64,000 nt of DNA, taken from Epiperipatus broadwayi. Taxonomy: Eukaryota > Onychophora > Udeonychophora > Euonychophora > Peripatidae. Both the position numbers and the translations under genes were made by a program. This document shows, piece by piece, positions 49,130 to 60,868 of this stretch. How positions within the stretch are numbered: position 1 is the stretch's first letter; every line of letters starts with the position of its first letter. The notes below the pieces were generated by a model. It did not search any database. It was not told where the DNA came from and saw only the letters and a list, made by a program, of their open reading frames with translations. Where the stretch lies: assembly GCA_028023455.1 (NCBI GenBank), contig JAQFVV010012405.1:3907149-3971148 (forward strand), given 5' to 3'.

Positions 49130-49290
49130 GATGCTCCTCACTGATGAAAGCTGTAAACTAGAAAGTAGTTTGGGAATATGGATAGGATAACAGTGGATAG
49201 AGATTTATTAAGCACTACTATCTAGTATCTACGAATTTTCAAGTTTATACTAAGTGGCATTACAGTGGTGAATGAAAAAATTTTGCTAAG
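49130..49290 (+). repeat. Fragment of dispersed family A/B (B orientation)
   Basis: It contains GCTCCTCACTGATGAAAGC, AGAAAGTAGTTTGGGAATA, then TAGAGATTTATTAAGCAC and AAGTTTATACTAAGTGGCAT, in the same order as the right arm of the 39.4-kb fold-back. Confidence 0.75.
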
Positions 49291-49877
49291 GTCATGTGAG
49301 ATTTTGTTGTTTTTTATTTACTATCATGTTTGAATATGAATTAGATGATATTATTTTTTTTCTTTTGCATTATGGGAATTTTTTATAGAATAATTAAAAA
49401 TTTTATATGCAAACATATAATTTGTAACATCATTTTTATTTAGCAAAGATTTACTTTCACTATTAGTCCATCCATATTTTATTTTAGGTTTTAATTTCTT
49501 TCTGAAATTTTAAAATATTATAAATGGAAATAGAATTATGAGTGTAGCTACATATTTTCAAATATTTAAGTATGAAATGGTCTAAGTTCATTCATACTAT
49601 GTATTTAATTTATTTTAAATTTTATATATATAAAATATACTACAATTTAAAGAGTATTTACATTTATATTCTAGTTTTTGTAGTAATAGTATTTTGATAA
49701 ATAGATGAGTAATTTATGTATTGGGAGTTCATGTAAAAATTTTCATGATGTTTAAGCACCAAAAATATTACGATTGAGCTGTTGTTTGTAAACTGCCATC
49801 CTTAGACTTTAACACTCTATTAACAGAGTAACAACTTTCTCCAGACTATAATGCATTACATAAAAATCAATGGATGC
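49291..49877. other. AT-rich DNA without a recognised gene
   Basis: Nothing clear was found. AACACTCTATTAACAGAG near 49810 resembles an A/B arm end, so a scrap of that family may begin here. Confidence 0.35.
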
Positions 49878-49965
49878 TAGAACATTAGTTGTTAAAGCAT
49901 CCAACTTGGGGATTGGGTGGTCCCAGGATTGATCCTGAAATTCACAGATCTGGTGCTCAGACTGG
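49878..49965 (-). repeat. Family C unit
   Basis: AGCATCCAACTTGGGGATTG, GTCCCAGGATTGATCCTGA and CAGATCTGGTGCTCAGAC match, in reverse complement, the family C unit at 20.3 kb. Confidence 0.6.
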
Positions 49966-50264
49966 GATATTACTTCATTCAAATCCCACAGAATATCCAC
50001 TTATGTTTTGTGAATAAAAAGAAAAAACAATACTAACGGCCAAATTTTGTCTGGGGCACTTTTGAATGATATTTTGAATAACTCTGACTGAAAGGAAGAA
50101 GTAGCACTTATTTAAATGACAAACAAAAATTATAAGATTATATTATCACCATAGATCAACTTTTAATATTTGCCAGAAAGAAGTAAATGACAATTATTTT
50201 GTTTTGGTAAGTCTTATTATATTTAAATTCTGATGTATATTTTATCTCAACAAATATGCCTTTT

Positions 50265-50560
50265 TTAGTGCATCAAAATCCCTATCTAGAGTCTACTCGT
50301 CCAATATCCCCCCAGATTAGTTTCTAGCTGAAGATCAGTGGATCTGAGAGCACTTCATCTACATCTTTTTATCTAATGCATCCCTCAAGAAGACATCTTT
50401 TTAAAAGTTAGATATAAAGCTAGAAATTAGTCTGGGGGTATTAAATGTCTAGGTATTAGAGAGAGGTTTTGGATGCTCAACCTTCTAGCATTCATTGGTT
50501 ACTATGACTTGCACTAAGTGATATCATTGTCCAGAAGAAGTTGCTACTGTATTAACAAAT
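50265..50560. repeat. Family A/B fold-back, compact copy
   Basis: An A-orientation part (CATCAAAATCCCTATCTAGA, CCAATATCCCCCCAGATTAG, GGATCTGAGAGCACTTCA) is directly followed by a B-orientation part (AGCTAGAAATTAGTCTGGGG, CCTTCTAGCATTCATTGG, CTTGCACTAAGTG). It is an internally shortened version of the 39.4-kb element. Confidence 0.78.
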
Positions 50561-51602
50561 TGTGTACGTATAAGAAATTGCAGTTATGTAATATTATAGT
50601 GCTTTGATACCTGTCTATTGCTGTTCTAAACTACACAGGACAAAAATAATTGTAAATAATTGGTTTGTAAGATTTCATATGAAGTTTAGGTGCTAGAATA
50701 ACAAAACCTGCATTGTGAGCCATAGATCTTGATCTCCAGGATTTATTCCTGTAACATCACAATAAACTTTGCACAGCAAAAAAAATAACTGAATGATTAA
50801 TTGCTTAGAAATTTACTATGAATTTTAAGTATGCAAATCTTGATCTCTAGAATGACACTCTATTTCTGCACTAAACCATATAATGATTTAATTTTTTGAT
50901 AAATAAATGTCATTGAAGATGTTTAATTTGATTTGTATCTTATACTTATCTTCACACTTATATTGTATCTAATAATTACCGTCAACAATTTTTTCTAAAT
51001 ATGATTGTATTCCTTATAACTTACTATAATGTTATCTATATATATTTAATATAATATATATATATATAATTATTTAAATATTATTAAAAAGATAGAAATA
51101 TCAAAAAAAGAATTATTGAAAATATTAGAAAAAAAAGTTCAAAAGTTCTACATTTAGAATTGAAATAGAACAATAATTAAATTTTTTGTATGTTAAGAAA
51201 ATAATTTAATTTGTTATTACAAAGCCTATCTATATTTTTATTACTCATTATCAAACAAATATTTTATTAATATATATAAAAGATAGTAAAAAACTTCAAT
51301 AATAGAATTGCATTTCAGCTAATAATTAAAAAAAAATACTAATAATAAAGATTATTAGGAAAACTAAGTTTATTCAAAACAATTGATGTAATGTATAATT
51401 CCCCCCCCCAAAAATTGAAATTATGTAAAATAACTACAAAAGAGAAAATTTACTCTATTTAGTATCAAAAGGAATTCAACAGATTTGTTTAACATATAAT
51501 ATACATAATAACTATATAACATACAAATCACTTGAAAGTTATCAAAAATATTCATAATAAATTAAAGGGGATATAATTTACAAATTTAAATACTTTTCAC
51601 AT
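50561..51602. other. AT-rich DNA without a recognised gene
   Basis: No recognisable gene was seen. A poly-C run lies at about 51402-51410. Confidence 0.4.
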
Positions 51603-51929
51603 TTATCATCAACATCATCATCAACCATTATCAATCCACTGCAGGATGAAGGTCTCTCCAAGTTCAATCCATTTTCTCCGATCTTTAGCTTCTCTTCTCC
51701 ACATCACCCCTGCAGACTTTCCTATTTCATCCATCCATCCATCTCACATGTGGTCTCTTTCTGGGTCTTTTACAATCCCTTGGAATCCGGATTAAGATTT
51801 CAAGTGTCCATCTACTATCATCTTTTCTAGAAATATGTCCATCCCAACTCCACTTCAATCTTTTAATTTCTTCAATGAGATCAGTAACACATGTTTGTTC
51901 TCTTACCCATACATTGCGTTTTCGATCTA
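51603..51929 (-). mobile_element. RTE LINE 3' fragment (about 325 bp)
   Basis: The plus strand starts with CATCATCATCAACCATT (the reverse complement of the LINE tail), then CACTGCAGGATGAAGGTCTC and, in reverse, the C-terminal coding region to TTTTCGATCTAG. It is similar in extent to the 19.8-kb copy but in the opposite orientation. Confidence 0.92.
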
Positions 51930-52486
51930 GTATATTTTATATAAATATATAATTTAAAGAAGAAGATTAAAATCACGTAATAGAGGTCCATTCCATATTT
52001 ATGCATTCAAAAATACATGGATTTAATCCTAAAGTCTTATCAATTATTTTAATTTTTCAGAAAAATATTTGAGAATAAAAAAAAAAAATTGTCTCAATAA
52101 AAAAAAAGAATAAAGATTTTTTTTTTTTTTTTACAGTGGGTTCTGCTATATTGAGCATGATCAGTTCAAAAAATTTTTAGTATGCATTTATTTTAATATA
52201 TATTAAAATATATTTATTAAAGAATAATCTTTTATAGACCAGAAGCCTAGAGCATAGGTGCTATCCATCACAAACATTTAGACAAAAAAAAAACATTGTA
52301 CATAATCAAAAAAACATAAGGATAAAAGTAATATAAAATTAATTTAATTAACTTTATATTGTACACTGTATACTAAATTTGGAAAAATATAATTAAGTTT
52401 TTCTTTATAAAACTTCATATGATCATCTTTTCATTATACTTATACAAACTGTGAAATCAGTAGTAAACTTTTTCCCACAATTGTGT
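51930..52486. other. AT-rich DNA without a recognised gene
   Basis: There are runs of A and T (52078-52132) and nothing else that I can name. Confidence 0.4.
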
Positions 52487-53520
52487 TACCTAGTATAAGC
52501 TCTAGTAATAATCAGATCCTATAAGGTTGTGCATCATAATCCATATTCATTGCTTCCCCATCCAAATCCCCAGACTAGTTTCATGGCTTTCATCAGTGAG
52601 AAGCCTTGGATCTGGTAGCAATGTACCTGGACCATGGGATGTAATCCACCTCTCCAACATACACTTTTTTTTTGCTTAACTATAAAGCTATCAGACCAAA
52701 TGGAAAACACAATAATGTTTCCAATCCAAGTTAATTTGCAAGTGTAATTACACAGACTTGGATTTGGTTTAATATCTATATATTGGCATAGTCACCTTCA
52801 TCCTTTGACTAAGATTTGTATTAAGCAATTAAAACATCACAAGTTCACCATTTTAATGCTTATACAAGCTATTAAACAGTTGCAAAAATTTTCCCCAGGA
52901 TACTGCCACCAAGATCAAGTCTTAGTAATGAATAACTGTTAGAAAGCTTCTAGCTGATGAAAGCCATAAGCTAGAAAGTAGACTAGGAATATAGTGGGGA
53001 AGAACTTGATATGGATTATAATGCACAACCATCTAGCATCTGTTTATTACATGAACTTGTACTAAGTGGCATTATTGTATGATAAAAAAATTCTATTGTC
53101 TTAATAGATTGTGCAAATATAAAGAAAATATGATCATGAAGTGTTTTAATGGTTCAATACCAATTTCATCCAAAGAATAAAGGTGACTATGATTATTAAA
53201 ACAAACAAAAACATGATAATATGTAGATAATGAACTGGATTTAAATCTATAAGACTATATAGACAAGTTAACCTGGATTGAAAACATTATTGTATTTTCA
53301 ATTTGGGCTGATAATTTCATAATTACACAAAAACATAAAATATGGTTGTTGGAGGAGTGCATTAAATCCTGAGCCCAGCCCCAAGACTTCCTACTGATGA
53401 AACCCATAAGCTAGAAACTGTTCTTAGGGATATTGGATGGGAAAGCACTACACAATTTTCCAACCTTTATTGATTATTAGAGCTTGTATTAAGTGACAAC
53501 ACTATTATAGGGAAAAAAAT
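52487..53520. mobile_element. Family A/B composite, full-length arms with an inner compact fold-back
   Basis: An A arm (about 52487-52830: CCCCAGACTAGTTTC, GGCTTTCATCAGTGAG, CAATCCAAGTTAATTTG) is followed by a compact palindrome (about 52829-53150, from AAAACATCACAAGTTCACC to GATCATGAAGTGTTTTAAT) and then a B arm (about 53150-53520: GGTGACTATGATTATTA, CTACTGATGAAACCC, AGAAACTGTTC). The layout suggests one copy inserted into, or recombined with, another. Confidence 0.75.
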
Positions 53521-54151
53521 TTACTAGTTTCTAAAACTACAATTGAGCTTTCCTTATATGTGAAAAGCATAAACAATTTTCTTACTGTAAATAAATTAAA
53601 GCGATATATTCACAATACTGGAAACATTCTTTGTTTGATTGTTGTCTAATGTAATGTAAACTTTCTTATCACAAAGGTATGCACAGTACTTATAAATGAG
53701 AAAGGTATAAACCATCTGTCCCAATGAAAACTATAATTGATGTTTTAAAAGCATGATAAATCTTACATAAAATATATAACAAGCTTACTTTAATAAAATA
53801 AAATAAATAAAAAGTTATATAAAGCTAGACAATATTTTTTAATATGTAGATAAATTGGTTTTTAACTTCTTTTCTGGCTTGTGTTGAAAACAATACACAT
53901 CTATTACAGAATTTTTGAAAAAATATATATACTGTACTTCGCTATTAAAAATACAAAGAAGCAGACAAGAGAATTAATTGGTAACTATGCCTTATAAAAT
54001 ATGGTAAAATGTTTGATACTCTCAAAATGAAATGTCTTGCTCACATATATGCTATATAAGCCCCTATTATTCATTGTGGCAATTATATTCATTCTATAAA
54101 AAGGAAATTATTAAATCATTTATTCATTCTAAAAATATACACTGCAAAAGA
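53521..54151. other. AT-rich DNA without a recognised gene
   Basis: No recognisable feature was seen. Confidence 0.4.
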
Positions 54152-54155
54152 CTTT

Positions 54156-54193
<38 letters not shown>

Positions 54194-54242
54194 AAAGAGA
54201 TATATATATGCATTTCAATATATATATATATATATTGAAATG
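54152..54242. repeat. Twin adjacent (TA)n hairpins
   Basis: Hairpin 1 (54152-54198) is CTTTCTTATATA to TATATAAGAAAG. Hairpin 2 (54210-54242) is CATTTCAATATA to TATATTGAAATG. Both have (TA)n cores and are separated by 11 bases. Confidence 0.9.
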
Positions 54243-54889
54243 GTATTATTTGTCTGGCATCCTGTTTCATCTACTATGTTCCATAGTAGTATTCTTTCTC
54301 TAATTCAAACTCTTCCAAATCGCACTTATTATTATATATTAAAGTATATTTATGTATGTGTGCATATGTTTAGATATACTTGTGTATATCTATATATATT
54401 AATGTCTGCATGCATATAGTTATAATACACATACTCAATTGTAATTAAAATAATAAATTTAAGTATGCTGTGTAAACATTGTTGTATAAGTAGAAGAGTG
54501 AACCTGCAATGTAATAGACTTCCTAAGCATTGCAATCCTATTTGAATTTTTTATCTTTAAGTTATTACAAAATTAGAGTACAAATTTATTCTTATTCACA
54601 TATAAATTTCCAATTCCAAGGGTGACAAGATTACACATATAGCAGAATGTTTACAGAACTTAAATCACTTTTAAAAGATCGCCTGATTCTTGGAAACTAT
54701 TCAGCTACATGCACCTGGGTTAATTTTGTGGGATCCAAGAACATATTTTTAAAATAAGTTTAAAATAAATTTTAAGACAAAAGAAAGGCAGTCAAGTTGC
54801 ACTATTTTATGAATCACTTAGGTTTTACTTTTGTCTTTTCTAAAGTTAATAAAACTATATTAAAACTTAAGATTAAAAACTTCAAAACT
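54243..54889. other. AT-rich DNA without a recognised gene
   Basis: No recognisable feature was seen. Confidence 0.4.
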
Positions 54890-55200
54890 GTAAACAACTT
54901 AATGGCTTTTGTGGGGGATTGAAGAGTTAATATAAAAATCCCCAAAATTAAGCACTAAAGTTCACTCTCTTGAATCTTGAAATGTTTGCTGTCAGGGGCC
55001 ATGTCCATTTTAACAATGGAAATGAGTGGTTAGAGGGCTCAAATTTTGCCATCATCCTTCAAAAGACTGATTTATGATGATGGAGAAGTTCAAGACCTAC
55101 AGCCTGCCAAGAAAACATAGGAGACAAGCAGCCCAATGAAGAATGCCAGTGCCAAATGCCATGATGGATGTCTCAGCTAGAAGTTGATCAGTAACATTTC
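54890..55200. other. Less AT-rich island of unknown nature
   Basis: About 300 bp (for example CTGTCAGGGGCCATG, CAGCCTGCCAAGAAAAC, GCCAGTGCCAAATGCC) stands out in composition from the flanks. No long open frame, RNA gene or known repeat was recognised. It could be a decayed transposon core or a processed transcript fragment. Confidence 0.35.
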
Positions 55201-55616
55201 TTCTTGCAGACCTTTATAAAATAAATCTTTAAAGTATTTTAATAATTCTTTTAAGCTAGTTATAATGTTGAATGTTCACAAATAATAACTTGTAATAGCA
55301 TTTTAATAATAAACTTTGTAAAATAAACACTTATGTAAATCCAAAGTAAAATTAATAATTGTGAGAATCTTGCCTTTTAAATGAATAAATTAATAGTGAA
55401 TTGAATAACAGTGTTCAGTTATTATATCTATACTATCCTAATCTGCGGTCATGCCTATTCTATTTTATATTATGTTATTGCATTGACATTTATGATATGT
55501 CATGTTTCAAAATGGAGATTATTAATATTAATAATTTGGAGAGATGATTAGTGATGCTTATGAGTTATGAATGTAAATTTGTAAAAAGTACATAGCCAAA
55601 GGTTTATTAAGCCAAT
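55201..55616. other. AT-rich DNA without a recognised gene
   Basis: No recognisable feature was seen. Confidence 0.35.
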
Positions 55617-56076
55617 TAACATCACATGATCACCATTTCCTATACTTGCTTATAACTGTTATTAAAACAGGCAAAAATCTCTGTATGTATTGCCTAATAG
55701 GATAGTGGTGGCTATGGTTATTAAAGAACCAGTCACCAAAATGTATAGGTACTGAACTGAAATCAGACCTATATGACTATATAAGCTAATGAGCTTGGAT
55801 TGAAAATATTACAGTGTTTTTAATTTAAGACTCATAATTTTGTAATTAAGTAGAGATAAAAGGTGGCTTCTGGAGGGTTGCATTAGATCCTAAGATCTAG
55901 GTGCATTGCTCTCAGAACCAAGGCTCCTCACTGACAAAGGCAACAAGTCAGAAACTAGTCTGGGGATATTGGATGCATAGGTACTAGATGGAGATTTTAT
56001 GCACAAGCCTTCTGGCATCCATTCATTACTCTGGCTTGCACTGAGTGGCAATATGTATAGAGAGTTTTGCCTGTTG
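55617..56076 (+). repeat. Family A/B copy, B arm with short A end
   Basis: It starts ACATCACATGATCACC, GTTATTAAAACAGGCAAAA, then jumps to the B arm: ATTGCCTAATAGGATAGTGG, GGTTATTAAAGAACCAG, GAGGGTTGCATTAGATCC, TCCTCACTGACAAAGGC, GGCATCCATTCATTAC and GCACTGAGTGGCA, ending GAGAGTTTTGCCTG. It is well preserved compared with the 39.4-kb copy. The left end is a short inverted match to its right end. Confidence 0.85.
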
Positions 56077-56770
56077 AAGGTTTATTCCCTTATCTATATT
56101 ACTTACATGGTTAAGTACTATATAAATAGACTATTTATTATAGTAAATTTAAAGTATAATGTTTATTTTTAATTGCAGCTGCTTAAAAATGAGATTTTAC
56201 TCTTGCTATAGAATAAATAAATTTGTCCAATTCACATACATCAGGCACACAATAGGTTAAAACTCTGATTTCAACACAGTGAGTAAAGGTTGGCTTATAT
56301 AATGATAATCTCTAAGCATAAATGGTCTACTTATTTTTTTAAACTGACGCTTATGGATGAATGCATGCATGTTTATGACAAGTGCATGACTGAAAGTTTA
56401 TTCCCTTCTCTATTTTAAATCAGAGCTACAATATTTATGTAAAAATTCAAACTATTATAATGATTTACCACAATATCCTTATTGAATAATTTATAACATT
56501 TGGACCATTTGGACAACAAAAACCTGCACATTTTAAGAATTTCTATCTACCAAAATTATCATATAGACAAGGACAGAGAATGCTAAAAGGTACTATATAA
56601 GACAAAGATCAATGAAATTACATATGAATTTGAAAATAGTAAGGATTTACTACATAATCAGATTAAGAATTGGCACAGGAAAAATTTTAAAACATATAAA
56701 TTCATGAGTTTGTGTGTATTTTATATTTAAAATAATTTAAACTTCAAAATGTTTTTCTCTTCACCAGTAA
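56077..56770. other. AT-rich DNA without a recognised gene
   Basis: No recognisable feature was seen. Confidence 0.4.
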
Positions 56771-57225
56771 AAATTGTAATTATAAATATACAACTTTTTT
56801 CACATACGTTAGTGAAGCTATAATTATACTATAATGTGTAATATGACTGCTTAGCACTTTTGAGATTTAATGTTCAAATCTCATACTCATAGCTTTACAA
56901 ATGAAGACTGTTGTGATTTATTTGCACAGAAAAGAGTGATGCCAAAAGAAAAGTCAAAGAAGCTTTTTATATAGTAAATGATCTCAGTGCCATTAATAGA
57001 AGAGAGACATGCTTTGCTCTGACCAAACAATGGACTAATTAATTAAAAATTCAAACTCATTTGCATATGTGTACAATAAATCACAACAGTCTTCATTTGT
57101 AGAGCTATGAGTATGAGATATGAACATTAAATATCAAAAGCGCTGAGCAGACATATTACACCTTATAGTATAATTACAGCTTCACTAACGTATGCGAAAA
57201 AAGTTGCATATTTATAATTAAAATT
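56771..57225. mobile_element. Inverted-repeat element enclosing a Penelope-like tail, about 455 bp
   Basis: Arms of about 155 bp (56771-56930 and 57064-57225) are inverted copies. Shared landmarks are ATTATAAATATACAAC, CACATACGTTAGTGAAGCT, CTCATACTCATAGCT and AAATGAAGACTGTTGTGATT. The core of about 130 bp encodes the end of a Penelope-like protein (next entry). Penelope-like elements often end in direct or inverted partial repeats, so this may be a minimal end-product of such an element. Confidence 0.85.
56931..57045 (+). pseudogene. Penelope-like C-terminal tail (about 35 codons)
   Basis: Codons from about 56938 read SDAKRKVKEAFYIVND, then SAINRRETCFALTKQW and a stop. This aligns residue for residue with the end of the 21.5-kb Penelope-like remnant (KRKVKEAYFIAE, AINRKEACFAISKRW, stop), and CTCATTTGCATA follows both stops. 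The conserved K-E-A and I-N-R positions are those that end GIY-YIG-bearing Penelope proteins. It is too short to be functional. Confidence 0.78.
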
Positions 57226-57994
57226 CATAACATAATAAAAAATAGGAAATATAATATGTGCTTAATTCATAAATTTTAAAAAGAAAATCAAGACTAAATA
57301 ATAATAATAATGATGATGATGATATGATGATAATAATAATAATAGTAATTCATTTCAATTTAATATTACATATTGCAGTCAAAAAATTAATATCCACAAA
57401 TAAATGACGCAAGAAATTGAATGTTATGCTATAATATTCTGCAATTCATTAGTTACAACGATTTTTAAAAAAATCTTAATTGTTTTATTGAAGAAGACAT
57501 GAGTTTCTGGATAATTTTAAAAGTTGGAAACTGAATCATGAAAGAGTTTTAACAGTTTCAACCTCACCTAATTTTTTTTTTTTTAATAACATAATTTACT
57601 ATTTTTCTTTTGTACAGAAAATTATTATATAATAATTTCTCTGCATGAAGATATTTGATAGGTTTTTTAATGTAGATTTTGCAATGAAATCTGGTGGCTA
57701 ATAATATTAGAGTTCTATACAACAGATCTATAATATAAAAAAACATGAGTATATCAAATAAATAAAATGAAACAGCTATTCCAAAATTCTGCCATATCTA
57801 AGAATCATTCCATGAAAACTTCTTGAGACAAGAATTTGGGCTATTAGATAAATCAGTATATTTTAAGTATGGTCTTTCAATTTATAATACAATTGCATGT
57901 AGTAATAGTAGTTTTATTTTGAAAATATTATAAAGATTTTCAATGATTATTATGCCCTATATGGCTTATTGCAATATTAGAGTGACAAACTCTA
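57226..57994. other. AT-rich DNA with a short (ATAATG)n tract
   Basis: A mixed AATAAT/GATGAT tract lies at about 57300-57348. There is no LINE sequence beside it, so it seems to be a simple repeat. Nothing else is recognisable. Confidence 0.5.
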
Positions 57995-58075
57995 GAGCAT
58001 TTGGTCCTTAGATCACTTTCAGTTCCAACACTTCCAATGCTCAAACTTCTTATAAATGCCTGAGCAATAAATCCA
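57995..58075 (-). repeat. Family C unit
   Basis: In reverse complement it reads TTATTGCTCAGGCATTTATA, AGAAGTTTGAGCATTGGAAG, AACTGAAAGTGATC, matching family C at 20.3 and 44.15 kb. Confidence 0.6.
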
Positions 58076-58296
58076 TCTGATTATTTAATGTTGATTATCA
58101 TGATTTTATTTTCATCATACATAAAATATGTTTATATCAGTTTATAAATTTTTAAGATGTTCAAAATTCATATTTGTTTTATACCATTTTATGTCATCAT
58201 TAAAGTACCAAGTATTAATTTTCAGAAAACATTGCTTTAAATCAGAATGATATATTAAAAATGTCAATGACCTATAAATACTACTCTAAAAAACTC

Positions 58297-58297
58297 A

Positions 58298-58382
<85 letters not shown>
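58297..58382. repeat. Twin adjacent (TA)n hairpins
   Basis: Hairpin 1 (58297-58338) is AATTTATATA to TATATAAATT. Hairpin 2 (about 58336-58382) is TTAATTATATA to TATATAATTAA. They directly abut. Confidence 0.9.
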
Positions 58383-58799
58383 GTTCCAACCAGTAACCAC
58401 CTAAACATTCACAGTAAAATATAGTAATCAATATTTCTCACTGCTGTCAAGGCAACCTTCACGCCTTTTAATAGCAAGAATGGAAATCCATTCTTACTAA
58501 TGGTCCATTGAATATATATGGACACTTAAAGCTTGCAACTTGACTACAGAGTATGAAATATTGATACATTGAAGTTTAAATAAACCTCTTTAAACATGAA
58601 CTAAACATGTCACTGTAATGCAGACTACAATTAACATTACAAACTGTAATACTTTTAAATTGCCCATGTATTAATTAGAAATAATAAGCGAAATAGTACC
58701 TAAAGCTAATCTGGGATTATGATGTAATATATATATTGCAATATTTGTATGACATTTTACAATAGTGCTGAGCAAAGTGTGTACTATTGAAAAAAAAGA
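58383..58799. other. AT-rich DNA without a recognised gene
   Basis: No recognisable feature was seen. Confidence 0.35.
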
Positions 58800-59203
58800 G
58801 TATTATCAGTACATCAACTGACAAGATAAGTCAACAAAAGTATCAGAATAGAGTGGACAACCTTGTCAAAAATCTTACTTATGTCAAAATACATTATACC
58901 CGATTGCAATCACTTTATTTATACAGTTTCAGTAGTATCCTGTATGGGGACAAAGTTATATTTAACAGATCTACTAGCTGTAAATTCTTGGTGTATTTGT
59001 AGTATATATTTAACTAATATAATAGTCAATTTACTATATGCATAGTTTTGAAAAATCTTATTAATTGCACACAATAATAAAATTGATCTAAAATAGTCAC
59101 TGTCCTTCAACATTGATTTGATTACAGAAATGAAACATCTTAATGTATTTCCACAAGATATAAAATGTAGAGACATATTCAAAATACATTTAAAAACTAG
59201 CAC
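58800..59203 (-). pseudogene. Jockey/CR1-like LINE reverse transcriptase fragment
   Basis: This is a piece of a second non-LTR retrotransposon, distinct from RTE. The minus-strand frame at 58919-59203 shows ILLLCAINKIFQNYAYSKL (the RPISLL-x-x-x-x-K-x-x-E block of RT), LVKYILQIHQEFTASRS (the L-x-x-x-Q-x-G-F-R-x-x-x-S block) and PIQDTTETV. After a stop and a frameshift, codons near 58800-58885 give MYFDISKIFDKVVHSILI, the motif-A block F-x-D-x-S-K-A-F-D-x-V-x-H. The RT motifs B and C are absent, so the copy is truncated at both ends. The spacing between blocks fits the Jockey/CR1 superclade. The exact clade cannot be given by eye. Plus-strand frames here are shadows. Confidence 0.85.
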
Positions 59204-60034
59204 AAAATGCTTAACAATAAAGATTGGGACTGTATTTTCAAGTTTCTTTAATGGTGTTTTAATTGTATATATAAAATCACAGTGTGAATATGTTGGTGAG
59301 ATATTTACTTAGATAACATTTATAAGATAATTAAATCAAAATATTAAATTCATTAATAGGATAGTTATAATATATACGTTTAGGAATTATTAAAATTTCA
59401 AATAAAATGTTATTTAGACAAAAAGCTAGTTATTCAAGCCAAAGAAACTTATAACATAAACATTGGTTTAAAAGAAAGCACTCAACACAGATTTTCTGTG
59501 TAAAGTCTTACAAAGTGATCAGATCATGAAGTCAAATTTGTATCCTAATTAAACCTTCGTGTATCTTCAGCTATTGCAAATAAGTGAATAATTTGATAAA
59601 AAATATTAGGATTTTTTTTAATGAATCACTTTATTAGAAAATATCCAGATTAGTATATGATAATTCAATATAAAGAAATAGAAATTCTAATACAACATAA
59701 AATTGCTTTTTGGTGAAAGGTATGTTCTTATTATATCTTATCTCAAAATGTGTGAGTCTAATCAAGTAGAAATGGATTTCAAACTTAGTCAAATGTAGTA
59801 TATTAGTATGCACATGCGCAAAATTACTGAACATAGTGTACATCAGTTATTGTTGGCAATATATATTTTATCAAATAAATATAATCATGAGTATTTTGTA
59901 ATTGCTTTTTATAGCTGGGTATATATTTTTTTTAAATAATGTTATGCATAATTTAAAATTACTTTTTATTCACTATATATTATAACTGTTATTAATACAT
60001 TTAAAGCATACATAAAAGATGTGTAGAAAACCAT

Positions 60035-60071
<37 letters not shown>

Positions 60072-60115
60072 ATAATATTTCAAATCAATGTCTGTATTGC
60101 TTCAAAATAATATAT
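59204..60115. other. AT-rich DNA with (CA)n(TA)n
   Basis: An (AC)n tract followed by (AT)n lies at about 60034-60072. Otherwise nothing is recognisable. Confidence 0.45.
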
Positions 60116-60673
60116 GTAACTTTATAAATAAATATTTGAAAATACAGTAATTAAAAGTCTATAAAAATTATATGTATAACTATAACTTAGAAGCACTTTC
60201 ACTACATTGTAGCTTTGTCAACTATCACATTTAAAATGTCAACTTTCCCATAATTCATTGTCAACTTTCCCATAATTCTGTGATCTTAACGTTTGCTGCT
60301 TGCCAATTAATTAAATTATGCTTGTATTTATATATTAACATCGCCTCTTTAATTTTTCTTTTATTATTATTTCTTTTAGTTTCCAATATTTTTACGCAAA
60401 TATTGGAAACTGAAAGAAATAATAATAAAAGAAAAATTAAAGAGGCGATGTTAATATATAAATACAAGCAAAATGTAATTAATCGGCAAGCAGCAAACGT
60501 TAAGATCACAGAATTATGGGAAAGTTGACATTGAATTATGGGAAAGTTGACATTTTAAATGTGATAGTTGACAAAGCTACAAGATAGTGAAAGTGCTTCT
60601 AAGTTATAGTTATACATATAATTTTTATAGACTTTTAATTACTGTATTTTCAAATATTTATTTATAAAGTTAC
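60116..60673. mobile_element. Near-perfect 558-bp palindrome (fold-back)
   Basis: The arms (60116 to about 60391 and about 60399-60673) are nearly identical inverted copies from GTAACTTTATAAATAAATA to its complement, with only a few mismatches, around a loop near TTTTTACGC (60390-60400). Each arm contains a short direct repeat, GTCAACTTTCCCATAATTC, twice. Mirror-image 82-codon frames (60280-60528 plus, 60261-60509 minus) are a consequence of the symmetry. Transcription would give one long hairpin RNA. Both flanks carry CA repeats. No transposase family can be assigned. Confidence 0.93.
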
Positions 60674-60868
60674 ACACACACACTTATATATATATGTATA
60701 TATATAATGATAAAATAACCTTTAAGTAACTGTTTATAAAGAAAAAGACATCTGCAATGGATCCTAGTGACAGAAGAAGAAAACATCATTATCCAGGTTT
60801 TCCAACTTGTCAAATGATGAGGGTTTGATATACTTTCATTCTTATTTACTATCAAAATAAAATGCTAA
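60674..60868. other. AT-rich spacer
   Basis: (CA)n and (TA)n remnants sit at the left, with no other feature. Confidence 0.35.

Noticed and set aside
60261-60528. Two overlapping 82-codon genes on opposite strands
   Set aside because: They are mirror images produced by the palindrome and resemble no protein family that I know.
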